64,000 nt of DNA from Porticoccus sp002341315 (GCF_047634355.1 NZ_JBLIAL010000007.1); one strand, 5' to 3'. Shown: positions 17,496-27,359, counted from the stretch's first letter. Program-made: numbers and translations. Notes: a model not told the origin generated them from the letters alone.

Positions 17496-18761
17496 TTATT
17501 TAGGTTCGGAATCGGGCTTGTCAAGACCGAACAGGTCGTGGGCCAGACTCAGTTGCTCGGTGCGTCCCGCTTCACCGGCCTGCTTTAATCGCGTGGTCGG
17601 TACATGCATCAGTTTGTTGGTAATGTTGCGCGCCAGTGTTTTCAACACCTGCTCCGGGGCTTGACCCGTTCGCAACAGCGCGATGGCCTTATCCAGCTCC
17701 TGATCGCGCACCTGCTCTGCGCTGCTGCGGAAAGCACGGATGGTTTCCACCACATCCAGGCCCCGCAGCTGGTTTTGCCAGGCATTCACCCCTTCTTCGA
17801 TAATCTGCTCTGCTTTACTGGCGGCACTCTGGCGAGAGCGAATGTTCTCTTCGATCACTGCCTGCAGGTCGTCGACCGTGTAGAGGTAGACATCCTGAAG
17901 CTTTGCGACCTCCGGCTCAATGTCCCTGGGTACCGCGATATCCACCATGAACATGGGTTTGTGCTTGCGCTGCTTCAGAGCCGACTCCACGGCCCCTTTC
18001 CCCAGAATCGGCAACTGACTGGCCGTGGAGGAAATCACCATATCGGCCCGGGGTAAAAAATCGGGTATTTCCGAAAGTAAAATGGCCTGTGCACCAAACT
18101 GGAGGGCCAGATCCTGCGCTCGACTGAGGGTGCGATTGGCGACCATGATCTCCTTCACCCCCTTTTCCCTGAGATGACGGGCCACCAACTCCACTGTCTC
18201 ACCGGCACCAATCAACATCGCCCGCACCTCGCGGAGATCGGAAAATATCTGCTGGGACAAACTGACCGCAGCGTAGGCGACAGACACGGGATTCTGGCCA
18301 ATAGCCGTTTCTGTGCGAACCCGCTTGGCAATCGCAAAGGCCTGCTGAAACAACAAATTGAGCTGAGTAGAGACTTTGCCGGCTTCTCTGGCCACGGCAT
18401 AACAGGATTTCAGCTGACCGAGGATCTGCGGCTCACCCAACACCATGGAATCGAGACCACAGGCCACTTTCATGATATGCCGGACGGCATCATTGTCCCG
18501 GTACAGATAATGGCAGGGGTATAATTCAGGCAGGGTGATACGGTGATAATCCGCCATCCAGCCCAGGGCCTGCTCGGGCTCATTGCCGATACCGTAAATC
18601 TCTGTCCGGTTACAAGTCGACAGAATCGCGACTTCTTCAATACCGGCGTAATCACACAAGTGCTGTATCGCTTCAGCAGTCTGCTCAGGGGCAAAGGCTA
18701 CCTTCTCCCGGATATCGAGAGATGCGGTGCGGTGGTTGATCCCTAGGGCAAAAATCGTCAT
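17496..18761 (-). CDS. hemA: Glutamyl-tRNA reductase
   Basis: 421 residues from the ATG at 18759-18761 (MTIFALGINHRTASL). First step of C5-pathway tetrapyrrole synthesis: Glu-tRNA to glutamate-1-semialdehyde. The catalytic Cys is in LSTCNRTEIY, the NADPH-binding part at MLIGAGETVELVARHL, and the C-terminal dimerisation helix ends with a Lys/Pro-rich tail. First gene of hemA-prfA-prmC, divergent from the TPR lipoprotein/lolB/ispE operon. Confidence 0.95.
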   Translation of the reverse strand: MTIFALGINHRTASLDIREKVAFAPEQTAEAIQHLCDYAGIEEVAILSTCNRTEIYGIGNEPEQALGWMADYHRITLPELYPCHYLYRDNDAVRHIMKVACGLDSMVLGEPQILGQLKSCYAVAREAGKVSTQLNLLFQQAFAIAKRVRTETAIGQNPVSVAYAAVSLSQQIFSDLREVRAMLIGAGETVELVARHLREKGVKEIMVANRTLSRAQDLALQFGAQAILLSEIPDFLPRADMVISSTASQLPILGKGAVESALKQRKHKPMFMVDIAVPRDIEPEVAKLQDVYLYTVDDLQAVIEENIRSRQSAASKAEQIIEEGVNAWQNQLRGLDVVETIRAFRSSAEQVRDQELDKAIALLRTGQAPEQVLKTLARNITNKLMHVPTTRLKQAGEAGRTEQLSLAHDLFGLDKPDSEPK

Positions 18762-18973
18762 TACAACAGTGCTTGGCAGTAGATCGGCAATTGTCCGGTT
18801 CTGGCTAGGCAAAGACAAGCGGTATCGAATTTAAGCCGGACTGCAATATTCCCCTTTCGTTATTGTCTGAGTTATTGGATACAATGTTGCCATCGCGGGT
18901 TGCGGCTCAAATGAAATCACAGCCGTACTTTTCTCATCATAATCGACAGAGCACCAGGCTGAAGCCAGCCCCT

Positions 18974-20737
18974 ATGAAAACACCCGACCACCTATTACTG
19001 ACCCTGCTATTGGCTTTCCAGGTACTGACGGGCTGTGCCCACCAGGTGTCTGAACAAACCAATCTCCAGACCTCAGCACCGAAGCAACCACCCACAGAGA
19101 CAGCACCAGGCCACGTGGCCGTTGAGGCAAAAGCCGCTCTGCCGCCCCGGCCATTTCCCACCGATACTTTTTACGACCTGTTGGTAGGAGAGCTGGCAGG
19201 CATGCGCAATCATCTGGATATTGCACGGGAAAAGTATCTGAAGCAGGCCCGAATCACCCGTGACCCCGGTGTTGTCGCCAGAGCGACCAGTGTCGCCGCC
19301 TACGCCGAGGATCGTGAAGCACTACTGGAAATGGCACTGTTATGGAGCGATATTGAACCGCAAAATCTCGATGCCCGCAGTCTGGCAGCCCTCTCGCTTG
19401 CACGTAGCGGACGACTCAGCGAGGCCATGACACATGCCGTTTTTTCAATGGGTAAGGGTGATGATGAACCGGTCATGTCCATTGCCGTCGCCGCCAGTGG
19501 CCTAAGCCCTGAACAGCGAGCGCCGTTGCTGACCGAATATTCGAGCCTCCGGGAGCAATTCCCCGACAACCAAACACTCCTGCTCGCCAGCGCCATGCTG
19601 TTCAGTCAGCAAGAGGATTTGCAACAGGCATTGAATACCATTGATCGACTGCTGGAACTGGCACCTGAACAAGAAAATGCGCTCATGTTCAAGGCACAAC
19701 TGCTCCACCAGCTGGATCGCAAAAAAGAGGCCATAGCCTTTCTCGCAGACAGCCTGAAAACCCTGCCCGACAGCATGAAACTGCGCCTCCAATACGCCAG
19801 GCTGCTTTCGGAGGACAACCTGGAAGGGGCCCATGCCCAACTGCGCCTGCTGGCTGACAAACACCCCCGCGATACCGAACTGCTCTTCACTCTGGCAATG
19901 GTGAGTCGGGGCCTGGATAAAACTGACGAAGCACGCCAGTTGCTTACCGATCTGGCCCGTCATCCGGGAACTGCTGCAGCTGCCCATTTCGAGCTCGGAA
20001 AAATGGCAGAAGAGGCAGAAAATATGGATTCGGTACTGTTCCATTATGCCCAGGTACGCAGTGGCCAACAGCTCCTCCCCGCAGCAGTCCGGCTCAGCCA
20101 GTTCATGGCAGGGCATGACGAGCTGAACAATGCCCGGCTCTACCTGCACGAATTGCGACTGAACCATCCCCGGCACTCGGCTCCCCTGTTTCAGATTGAA
20201 GCCGAACTGCTTGCCGATCACGGCTCGCTCGATGAAGCCCGCAGCCTGATGAACGAAGCCGTTAACGAACACCCTGACAATAACGCACTGCTCTACACCC
20301 GCTCCATGCTGAGCGAACAGCAAGATGACTTCGCCAGCTCGGAAAAGGATCTCCGGACCATTCTTGCCAGGGATGCGAATAATGCCACGGCGCTGAATGC
20401 ACTCGGCTATACACTGACGGTGAACACTGATCGCTACGAGGAAGCCTATCAGCTGATCACCCGCGCTCTGGAATTAAACCCGGGGGATCCGGCCACCACC
20501 GACAGTCTCGGCTGGGTGCTCTACCAGATGGGCAATCACCAAGAGGCCATCGTGCATCTTCGCGAAGCGCTGAAAAAATTGCCGGACCCCGAAATTGCCG
20601 CGCATCTGGGCGAAGTTCTATGGGTCTCAGGTGACCGGGATGAGGCCCACGCTGTCTGGCAGACAATCCTCGACAAAGACCCGGATAATGCGACCGTCCT
20701 CGAAACCATGGAACGCTTGAAGGAAAACCAGAGATAG
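18974..20737 (+). CDS. TPR-repeat lipoprotein
   Basis: 587 residues from the ATG at 18974, chosen because it gives a type II signal peptide: a hydrophobic stretch followed by lipobox LTGC (Cys21). Upstream in-frame starts would bury that signal. The mature part is almost entirely tetratricopeptide repeats (recurring Ala/Leu-rich helical pairs such as NATALNALGYTLTVNTDRYEEA near the C-terminus). It sits 4 bp before lolB; this TPR-lipoprotein/lolB/ispE order is conserved in Pseudomonas-type genomes. Probably a periplasm-facing outer-membrane lipoprotein that assembles protein complexes; the exact partner is unknown. Confidence 0.85.
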   Translation: MKTPDHLLLTLLLAFQVLTGCAHQVSEQTNLQTSAPKQPPTETAPGHVAVEAKAALPPRPFPTDTFYDLLVGELAGMRNHLDIAREKYLKQARITRDPGVVARATSVAAYAEDREALLEMALLWSDIEPQNLDARSLAALSLARSGRLSEAMTHAVFSMGKGDDEPVMSIAVAASGLSPEQRAPLLTEYSSLREQFPDNQTLLLASAMLFSQQEDLQQALNTIDRLLELAPEQENALMFKAQLLHQLDRKKEAIAFLADSLKTLPDSMKLRLQYARLLSEDNLEGAHAQLRLLADKHPRDTELLFTLAMVSRGLDKTDEARQLLTDLARHPGTAAAAHFELGKMAEEAENMDSVLFHYAQVRSGQQLLPAAVRLSQFMAGHDELNNARLYLHELRLNHPRHSAPLFQIEAELLADHGSLDEARSLMNEAVNEHPDNNALLYTRSMLSEQQDDFASSEKDLRTILARDANNATALNALGYTLTVNTDRYEEAYQLITRALELNPGDPATTDSLGWVLYQMGNHQEAIVHLREALKKLPDPEIAAHLGEVLWVSGDRDEAHAVWQTILDKDPDNATVLETMERLKENQR

Positions 20738-20741
20738 CCTC

Positions 20742-21341
20742 ATGCGACTGCTCCTCCCGTGGTTGATCCTGTTTCTTGGCGCCTGTGCGTGGCAAAACCC
20801 GCAGCCGCCAGTCTCAATTGCAAACTGGCAGAAACACACAGAGCACTTGCAACAACTTGATCTCTGGCTGCTTGAGGGCAAACTCGGTTACAGGGACAGT
20901 CGCGATGGCGGCAGCGCCTGGGTCAACTGGCGTCAATCCGGGACTGCCTTCGATGTGCAACTACACGGGCCTTTTGGCAGCGGTGCAACACGCATTCTCG
21001 GTGACGACAATCACGCGGAGCTGCAACAGTCGGGGGAAGACACACTGACGGCCAAATCTCCTGCAGCGCTGACGGAACAACTTTTCGGCTGGCAGTGGCC
21101 GGTAGACCAACTGCAATTCTGGGTTCGTGGAATACCTTCACCCCATGAGCCCACAGTGCTCAGAACCCACAATGCAGAGGGCACCCTGGCGGCACTGCAG
21201 CAATCCAACTGGCAGCTGGAATTTACCGATTACGAACAGGTTGGCCAGTGGGTGCTACCCAGCCGAATCAAGGGCAATAGCGGGGAGTTCAGCTTCACTC
21301 TGATCGTCAAGCGTTGGCATCCCGGGGATACTGTGCCGTGA
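20742..21341 (+). CDS. lolB: Outer-membrane lipoprotein receptor LolB
   Basis: 199 residues. Lipoprotein signal ending in LGAC (Cys15). Body with the LolB segments WLLEGKLGYRDSRDGGSAWVNWRQ and HGPFGSGATRILGD. Accepts lipoproteins from LolA and inserts them in the outer membrane. Starts 4 bp after the TPR gene; its TGA overlaps the GTG start of ispE. Confidence 0.93.
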   Translation: MRLLLPWLILFLGACAWQNPQPPVSIANWQKHTEHLQQLDLWLLEGKLGYRDSRDGGSAWVNWRQSGTAFDVQLHGPFGSGATRILGDDNHAELQQSGEDTLTAKSPAALTEQLFGWQWPVDQLQFWVRGIPSPHEPTVLRTHNAEGTLAALQQSNWQLEFTDYEQVGQWVLPSRIKGNSGEFSFTLIVKRWHPGDTVP

Positions 21342-22180
21342 GGCTATCACTACCCGCTCCAGCCAAGCTGAACCTGTTTCTTCATATTACCGGTCGTCGT
21401 GAGGACGGTTACCATAACCTGCAAACCCTGTTTCAACTGCTCGATTACAGCGACCTGCTGGATTTTGAGCGTACCGACACTGGCAAAATTTGCCTCACCG
21501 ATGAACAGACCGGCGTCCCCGTCACAGAAAATCTGATTTTTCGGGCGGCGCGTTGCCTACAGGAAGATACTGGCTGCGGGCTAGGGGCCAACATCCACCT
21601 GCACAAGCGACTGCCAATGGGCGGTGGACTCGGCGGCGGCAGCAGCAATGCCGCCACCACCCTGGTGGGGCTCAACGCCCTGTGGGAGACGGCTTTATCA
21701 AAACAGCAGCTGATGGCCATCGGAGAAAAACTGGGTGCGGACATTCCCCTGTTTATTTTTGGCCAAAGCGCCTGGGCCGAGGGCATTGGCGAGCAACTCA
21801 CGGCCATCGAATTACCACCCGCCTGGTACCTGATTGTCGTACCGGATGCCCATGTTTCAACAGGAAAAATATTCGCCCATCAGGGTTTGACAAGGAACAC
21901 GCATCCGATCAAAATACGCGCCTTTCTCGAGCGGGGTGGTAGCAACGATTGCCAGGCAGTAGTGGAATCGCTCTACCCCCAGGTAAAAGAGGCGCGCTTA
22001 TGGCTGGCTCAATTTACTGAAGCCCGATTGACGGGAACTGGCGCCTGCTTGTTCGGCTGCTTTGATTCAGATATCGCTGCAAGGTCAGTACTGGAACAAC
22101 TGCCACACCAATGGCAGGGCTTTGTTGCTAAAGGGGTCAACCAATCCCCGTTATATCAGCAGCTACCGTCTAAATACTAA
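21338..22180 (+). CDS. ispE: 4-diphosphocytidyl-2-C-methyl-D-erythritol kinase
   Basis: 280 residues from the GTG at 21338-21340 (VRLSLPAPAKLNLFLHI), which overlaps the lolB stop as GTGA; this start fits the family N-terminus. GHMP kinase of the MEP isoprenoid pathway. ATP-binding motif PMGGGLGGGSSNAA (about residues 91-104), substrate-binding PAKLNLFL at the start and C-terminal TGTGACLFG. Confidence 0.95.
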   Translation: MRLSLPAPAKLNLFLHITGRREDGYHNLQTLFQLLDYSDLLDFERTDTGKICLTDEQTGVPVTENLIFRAARCLQEDTGCGLGANIHLHKRLPMGGGLGGGSSNAATTLVGLNALWETALSKQQLMAIGEKLGADIPLFIFGQSAWAEGIGEQLTAIELPPAWYLIVVPDAHVSTGKIFAHQGLTRNTHPIKIRAFLERGGSNDCQAVVESLYPQVKEARLWLAQFTEARLTGTGACLFGCFDSDIAARSVLEQLPHQWQGFVAKGVNQSPLYQQLPSKY

Positions 22181-22183
22181 TAT

Positions 22184-22259
22184 TGGGGTGTCGCCAAGTG
22201 GCTAAGGCAACGGGTTTTGATCCCGTCATTCGGAGGTTCGAGTCCTCCCACCCCAGCCA
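22184..22259 (+). tRNA. tRNA-Gln (anticodon TTG)
   Basis: 76 nt with encoded CCA. The acceptor stem TGGGGTG pairs with the CACCCCA end (ending GCCA). Anticodon stem ACGGG/CCCGT with loop TTTTGAT gives anticodon TTG (22217-22219). The T arm contains GGTTCGAGTCC. Located between ispE and prs, as in related gammaproteobacteria. Confidence 0.96.
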
Positions 22260-22319
22260 TTATTTCTCTGGATTCCTCTGGGCCGCCGGAGACATTTCGA
22301 AACTGATCAGGAAAAAGCC

Positions 22320-23261
22320 GTGCCTAACTTGATGGTTTTCTCCGGGAATGCCAACCCGGAGCTGACAAACGAAATTACCCGTCACCTCGGCCTGAATATG
22401 GGCAAGGCTCTGGTTTCACAGTTCTCCGACGGGGAGATCAATATCGAGATCAGGGATAACGTGCGTGGCCGCGATGTGTTCGTTGTCCAGCCCACCTGCG
22501 CTCCCACCCATAAAAATCTCATGGAGCTGGTACTCATCATTGACGCACTGCGACGTGCCTCAGCCACCCGCATCACAGCCGTAGTGCCCTACTTTGGCTA
22601 CGCACGACAAGACCGCCGGGTTCGCTCTATCCGGGTGCCGATCAGCGCCAAGGTAGTAGCAGACATGCTGACCAATGCTGGGGTTGACCGGGTAATGACC
22701 GTGGATCTCCACGCCGAACAGATCCAGGGATTTTTTGATTGCGCGGTGGACAACGTCTACGGCTTGCCCGTACTGCTCACCGACGTAGAAAGACAGAATT
22801 ACGAAAACCTGACCGTAGTTTCACCGGATATTGGTGGTGTGGTTCGAGCCAGAGCAATGGCAAAACAGCTCAACACCGATCTGGCCATCATTGACAAGCG
22901 CCGCCCGGAAGCCAATCAGGCTCAGGTAATGAATATTATCGGTGAAGTCGAAGGCCGCACCTGCCTGCTGATCGACGATATCGTTGATACCGCAGGCACA
23001 CTTTGTAAGGCGGCCGATGCGCTCAAGGAGCAGGGTGCAAAAAAAGTGATTGCCTACTGCACTCATCCAGTGTTGTCGGGCAAAGCCATCGAAAATATTG
23101 AAAACTCTGCGCTGGATACCCTGGTGGTCACCAACAGCATTCCTCTGACTGAGGCAGCAAGAAACTGTGTGAAGATACGATCGCTGAGCCTTGGACAAAT
23201 GCTGGCAGAAGCCATGCGTCGGGTCAGCAACGAAGAATCCATCAGTGCCATGTTCGACTGA
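22320..23261 (+). CDS. prs: Ribose-phosphate pyrophosphokinase
   Basis: 313 residues from the GTG at 22320, which has CAGGA about ten bases upstream. Makes PRPP from ribose-5-phosphate and ATP. Flexible-loop/ATP segment YFGYARQDRR, divalent-metal segment VDLHAEQIQGFFD, and PRPP-binding loop LIDDIVDTAGTLCKA. Follows tRNA-Gln by 60 bp. Confidence 0.96.
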   Translation: MPNLMVFSGNANPELTNEITRHLGLNMGKALVSQFSDGEINIEIRDNVRGRDVFVVQPTCAPTHKNLMELVLIIDALRRASATRITAVVPYFGYARQDRRVRSIRVPISAKVVADMLTNAGVDRVMTVDLHAEQIQGFFDCAVDNVYGLPVLLTDVERQNYENLTVVSPDIGGVVRARAMAKQLNTDLAIIDKRRPEANQAQVMNIIGEVEGRTCLLIDDIVDTAGTLCKAADALKEQGAKKVIAYCTHPVLSGKAIENIENSALDTLVVTNSIPLTEAARNCVKIRSLSLGQMLAEAMRRVSNEESISAMFD

Positions 23262-23273
23262 CAGGCACCGGAC

Positions 23274-23298
23274 AAAAAACCGCCCCTTCGGGCTTTTT
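23274..23298 (+). terminator. Intrinsic terminator after prs
   Basis: GCCC-CTTC-GGGC hairpin (23282-23293) preceded by an A run and followed by five T residues. Short stem, so possibly leaky, allowing read-through to rplY. Confidence 0.6.
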
Positions 23299-23377
23299 AA
23301 CTCCCGCAAGGGAATTTCAATACCCCCGCCTCGATTCTGGTCGCGGATCAGCAGGGGTAACAACAGGAGTCAAGGCA

Positions 23378-24034
23378 ATGTCCAATGATTTTCAATTGAA
23401 TGCCCAGGCCCGTGAGGACATGGGGAAAGGTGCGAGCCGCCGCCTGCGTCGTCTGGCCAACCAGGTGCCCGCCATCATTTACGGCGGCCAAAAAGCGCCA
23501 CAAAGCATCAGTCTCGCCCACAATGAACTGAAACATGCGCTCGAGAATGAAGCGTTTTACTCTCACATCATCACCCTGGATCTGGCAGGCGATTCCCAGC
23601 AGGTGATCCTGAAAGATGTACAACGTCATCCATCCAAGCCGCTCATTCTGCATGCGGACTTTCTGCGGGTCAGCAAAACCCACAAACTGCACACCAAAGT
23701 GCCGATTCACTTCATCAATGAAGACACCTGTGTCGGCGTAAAACCCGGTGGCGGTATTGTCTCCCGCACCATGACGGAGCTGGATATTTCCTGCCTGCCT
23801 GCAGACCTGCCCGAGTTCATCGAACTGGATGTGGCGGCTGTTGAAATTGGCGACATCCTGCATATCTCTGATATCAAGCTGCCTTCCGGCGTTGAGAGCG
23901 TGGCCCTTAGCCATGGTGAAGACCATGACCTGCCCGTATTCACCGTCAACAAGCCCAAGTCCGCTGCCACCGAGGAAGATCTCGCTGACGAGGAAGGTGA
24001 CACGACCGAAGAAAGCAACGGCGACGAAGAGTAA
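23378..24034 (+). CDS. rplY: 50S ribosomal protein L25 (Ctc/TL5 long form)
   Basis: 218 residues: an N-terminal 5S-rRNA-binding L25 domain (REDMGKGASRRLRRLANQVPAIIYGG) and the extra C-terminal beta domain of the long Ctc/TL5 form, with a very acidic tail (TEEDLADEEGDTTEESNGDEE runs to the end). Binds 5S rRNA at the central protuberance. Between prs and pth, as usual in pseudomonads and relatives. Confidence 0.95.
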   Translation: MSNDFQLNAQAREDMGKGASRRLRRLANQVPAIIYGGQKAPQSISLAHNELKHALENEAFYSHIITLDLAGDSQQVILKDVQRHPSKPLILHADFLRVSKTHKLHTKVPIHFINEDTCVGVKPGGGIVSRTMTELDISCLPADLPEFIELDVAAVEIGDILHISDIKLPSGVESVALSHGEDHDLPVFTVNKPKSAATEEDLADEEGDTTEESNGDEE

Positions 24035-24088
24035 GCTCGGGGGGACCATACCCCCTGAACCTACTTTTCGCGTTAGCAGGCCCCGACA

Positions 24089-24676
24089 TTGGACACGCCC
24101 GTTCAACTTATTGTGGGGCTGGGAAATCCCGGCCCCCAGTATGATCGAACCCGTCACAATGCCGGGGCTGATTTCGTTCTGGCGCTCGCCAATCACTACG
24201 GCGTCACGCTAAAAGCTGACAATAAATATTCTGGTCTCACCGGCAAGGCCGTGATCAATGGCAAGCCGGTCTGGCTATTGATCCCCACGACCTTCATGAA
24301 CCGCAGCGGCAAGTCAATTGCAGCCCTTGCCGGGTTTTACCAGATTCGTCCCGAGGCCATTCTGGTGGCCCATGACGAACTGGACCTGAACCCCGGTATC
24401 GTAAGATTCAAACTGGGCGGCGGGCATGGCGGACACAACGGCCTCAAAGACACGATTCTTTCTTTGGGGAACCAGCGTGACTTTGCACGTCTGCGCATCG
24501 GCATCGGCCACCCCGGTCACGCCAGCGAGGTGGTCAACTTTGTGCTGCGGCGGGCACCGGCATCAGAACAACAATTGATAGATCAGAGTATTGATAGCGC
24601 CATCAAAGCCATTGAGCCCACGGTGGTGGGCCAGTGGAACAGCGCCATGAAAGCGCTGCACTCAATCACTCCCTAA
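24089..24676 (+). CDS. pth: Peptidyl-tRNA hydrolase
   Basis: 195 residues starting at TTG 24089-24091 (no ATG or GTG fits; PVQLIVGLGNPG is the conserved N-terminus). Recycles peptidyl-tRNA. Catalytic His in TRHNAGADFV, plus the Asn and Asp of FMNRSG and HDELDL, and GGGHGGHNGLKD. Downstream of rplY and 29 bp before ychF. Confidence 0.95.
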   Translation: MDTPVQLIVGLGNPGPQYDRTRHNAGADFVLALANHYGVTLKADNKYSGLTGKAVINGKPVWLLIPTTFMNRSGKSIAALAGFYQIRPEAILVAHDELDLNPGIVRFKLGGGHGGHNGLKDTILSLGNQRDFARLRIGIGHPGHASEVVNFVLRRAPASEQQLIDQSIDSAIKAIEPTVVGQWNSAMKALHSITP

Positions 24677-24705
24677 ACAAACAACGGCATTGAGGTTATA
24701 TAGTC

Positions 24706-25797
24706 ATGGGTTTTAACTGCGGTATCGTCGGTCTGCCGAATGTGGGCAAATCCACCCTCTTCAATGCTTTGACCCAGGCGGGAATTGACGCCGCAAACTT
24801 CCCTTTCTGCACGATTGAACCGAATACCGGTATCGTACCCATACCGGACCCCCGCCAGGACAAACTCGCCGACATCGTCAAACCGGAGCGCATCGTTCCC
24901 GCCACCATGGAGTTTGTCGATATCGCCGGGCTGGTTGCCGGTGCCTCAAAGGGCGAGGGGCTGGGTAACAAGTTTCTCGCCAATATTCGTGAAACCGATG
25001 CCATTGCCCATGTGGTGCGTTGTTTTGACGATGACAACGTGGTGCATGTCGAGGGCAAAATCAATCCGGTATCGGACATCGAAGTGATCAATACCGAGCT
25101 GGCGCTCGCTGATCTGGATACGGTGGATAAAGCATTATTGCGTGTTGCCAAGGCGGCCAAAGGTCAGGACAAGGAAGCGATGGCGATAAAAGACGTGCTG
25201 GAAAAAATACAACCTCACCTCAACGAAGCAAAACCATTGCGGTCAATGTCCCTCAGTAGCGAGGAACTGAAAACGATACGCTCGCTTAACCTGCTGACCT
25301 TGAAACCCACCATGTATATCGCCAACGTCGATGAAACCGGATTTGAAAACAATCCATATCTCGACCAGGTTAATACGGTAGCCGCCGCAGAGAATGCCGT
25401 GGTTGTCCCTATCTGCAACAAACTGGAATCCGAAATAGCGGAGCTGGGCGACGACGAAAAACTCGACTTCCTGCAGGAGATGGGTATGGAAGAGCCCGGT
25501 CTGAACCGGGTGATTCGCGCCGGCTATTCACTGCTGGGACTGCAAACCTACTTTACCGCCGGGGTAAAAGAAGTACGTGCCTGGACGATCCCGGTAGGGG
25601 CCACCGCGCCGCAGGCTGCCGGTAAAATCCATACCGACTTCGAGAAAGGATTTATCCGCGCCGAAGTCATTGCCTACGAGGACTTTGTCGCCGGCAATGG
25701 CGAACAGGGTGCCAAGGATGCCGGCAAGTGGCGTCTCGAAGGCAAAGAATATATTGTCCGCGATGGCGATGTCGTCCACTTCCGTTTTAACGTCTGA
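24706..25797 (+). CDS. ychF: Redox-regulated ATPase YchF (OLA1 family)
   Basis: 363 residues. Obg-related P-loop ATPase: G1 GLPNVGKST, G3 DIAGLV, an NxxE-type G4 in place of NKxD, a coiled-coil arm in the middle and a C-terminal TGS domain ending GDVVHFRFNV. Binds ribosomes. Last gene of the prs/rplY/pth/ychF block, ended by a clear terminator. Confidence 0.95.
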   Translation: MGFNCGIVGLPNVGKSTLFNALTQAGIDAANFPFCTIEPNTGIVPIPDPRQDKLADIVKPERIVPATMEFVDIAGLVAGASKGEGLGNKFLANIRETDAIAHVVRCFDDDNVVHVEGKINPVSDIEVINTELALADLDTVDKALLRVAKAAKGQDKEAMAIKDVLEKIQPHLNEAKPLRSMSLSSEELKTIRSLNLLTLKPTMYIANVDETGFENNPYLDQVNTVAAAENAVVVPICNKLESEIAELGDDEKLDFLQEMGMEEPGLNRVIRAGYSLLGLQTYFTAGVKEVRAWTIPVGATAPQAAGKIHTDFEKGFIRAEVIAYEDFVAGNGEQGAKDAGKWRLEGKEYIVRDGDVVHFRFNV

Positions 25798-25853
25798 GCA
25801 CGACACCAACGGAAGATCCAGGCTCGCCGCTTCCATTCCACCCCAAACTACTG

Positions 25854-25875
25854 CGCCCGCTGATGCGGGCGTTTT
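25854..25875 (+). terminator. Intrinsic terminator after ychF
   Basis: CGCCCGC-TGAT-GCGGGCG hairpin with TTTT immediately after; 56 bp downstream of the ychF stop. Confidence 0.85.
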
Positions 25876-25911
25876 GCTGTACAGACCGCCATCCAGCCCT
25901 ATAATGCAGCA

Positions 25912-27129
25912 ATGGCTAAATCACTGAAGGTCCTGATCCTTGGTCTTCTGCTGACGGTCTTGCTACTGGTTGCACTGACGCGCCATGTGCCGGGATTCCA
26001 GATCAGCAGCTTCCCAGTGCTGTTCAACACACTGGCGGGAACCGGTAGTCCTGTCGAACTGGAGACCATTACCGACCTGCTTGTCACCCCCAAGGGATTT
26101 GAACTCACACTTTTCGCCGACAACATTCCCAATGCCCGTTTTATGAAAACCACCCCGGCCGGTCAACTGTTGGTCAGCTCACCAAAAACCGGCACGGTCT
26201 ACCTGCTGGCCGACACAAATGGCACCGGTAAGGCAGATGAGCACATCCCGCTAATCGGTGGCCTGAATCGCCCACACGGACTCGATATTCACCACGACGG
26301 TGAAACTTCTTGGCTTTACATTGCCGAAACCAATGCAGTAGGCCGTATCGCCATAGACTGGTCAACGGCATCCACTGAAGGCGACTATCAACGATTGGTC
26401 ACCAACCTGCCCAATACTGGCGGCCACTGGACCAGGACGATCCAGTTTGGAACAGACGGCTGGCTGTATCTCACCGTCGGCTCAAGCTGCAACGCCTGCG
26501 AAGAAACCGATCCCCGGCGAGCGGCCATGATGCGCTACCGACCGGACGGTTCCGGCGAACAGATTTACGCCACCGGCCTGCGCAACAGCGTGGGATTTGA
26601 CTGGACACCCTGGGATAACAGCCTCTACGCCACGGACAATGGCAGGGATATGCTTGGTGACGATTTTCCGCCCTGTGAACTGAATAGAATCAAAGCGGGT
26701 GGTTTTTACGGCTGGCCCTATATCAACGGGTTTGGCGACCTCGACCCCGACCTCGGGCAAAACAAACCGGCGAAAGACAAGGCCACCCTGCTCGCCACCA
26801 GCATTTCACCGGTGTTCGGCTTTCGAGCCCACAACGCACCACTCGGCATGAGCTTTTTAAGCCATCCAGACCGTCCGGATGGGTACCAACGCACCGCCCT
26901 GGTAGCACTGCACGGCTCCTGGAACCGCACCGAACCCGATGGCTACAAAGTCGTAGCCCTGCACTGGGATCAGCAGGGGAACATTACCAGCGAGGATTTT
27001 GTCAGCGGGTTCCTACGCCCCGACGATGACGTGATCGGTCGCCCGGTGGATATCGAGGAGGGAAAGGACGGCAGCATTTATATCTCGGATGACTACGCCG
27101 GGGCCATTTACCGGGTCCGCTACAATTAA
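25912..27129 (+). CDS. PQQ-type sorbosone/aldose sugar dehydrogenase homologue
   Basis: 405 residues. N-terminal signal-anchor (about 5-25) followed by a six-bladed beta-propeller of the soluble glucose/L-sorbosone dehydrogenase type: FADNIPNARFMKTTPAG, LNRPHGLDIH, HWTRTIQFGTDGWLYLTVGS, CNACEETDP, GLRNSVGFDWTP, ATDNGRDMLGDD and the terminal ISDDYAGAIYRVRY. The His and Arg of these blades bind PQQ in the family. Would oxidise a sugar or aldehyde in the periplasm; the substrate is unknown. Stands alone between a terminator and tRNA-Met. Confidence 0.82.
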   Translation: MAKSLKVLILGLLLTVLLLVALTRHVPGFQISSFPVLFNTLAGTGSPVELETITDLLVTPKGFELTLFADNIPNARFMKTTPAGQLLVSSPKTGTVYLLADTNGTGKADEHIPLIGGLNRPHGLDIHHDGETSWLYIAETNAVGRIAIDWSTASTEGDYQRLVTNLPNTGGHWTRTIQFGTDGWLYLTVGSSCNACEETDPRRAAMMRYRPDGSGEQIYATGLRNSVGFDWTPWDNSLYATDNGRDMLGDDFPPCELNRIKAGGFYGWPYINGFGDLDPDLGQNKPAKDKATLLATSISPVFGFRAHNAPLGMSFLSHPDRPDGYQRTALVALHGSWNRTEPDGYKVVALHWDQQGNITSEDFVSGFLRPDDDVIGRPVDIEEGKDGSIYISDDYAGAIYRVRYN

Positions 27130-27281
27130 CCCTCAACAACTACAGTGGCAGCCTGAAAATACCGCCATGACCACATAGGCACCCCATCCTGCTACCCTTA
27201 TGCGGCAACTAACCGCAGGCAGAATACACCTTGACAACATCCGGCAAAATCGAGAAAATTCGCGCCCGTTATTCAGGCAAT

Positions 27282-27358
27282 GGCTACGTAGCTCAGCTGG
27301 TTAGAGCACAGCATTCATAATGCTGGGGTCGGTGGTTCAAGTCCACCCGTAGCTACCA
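27282..27358 (+). tRNA. tRNA-Met (anticodon CAT), intact copy used as integration site
   Basis: 77 nt with CCA. Anticodon stem CAGCA/TGCTG around loop TTCATAA; anticodon CAT at 27316-27318. D arm GCTCAGCTGG and T arm GGTTCAAGTCC are present. The G1-C71-type top of the acceptor has a G-T pair. Its 3' part (27314 onward) is repeated at 42598-42643, so an island has integrated here without destroying the tRNA. Confidence 0.95.
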
Positions 27359-27359
27359 T
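27314..27359 (+). repeat. attL: left copy of 46-bp direct repeat in tRNA-Met
   Basis: From the second base of the anticodon loop to one base past CCA, identical to 42598-42643. The integrase gene begins immediately beyond it, as expected for attL. Confidence 0.92.

Noticed and set aside
19502..20323. 273-codon minus-strand frame opposite the TPR lipoprotein gene
   Set aside because: Shadow of the repeat-rich TPR gene.
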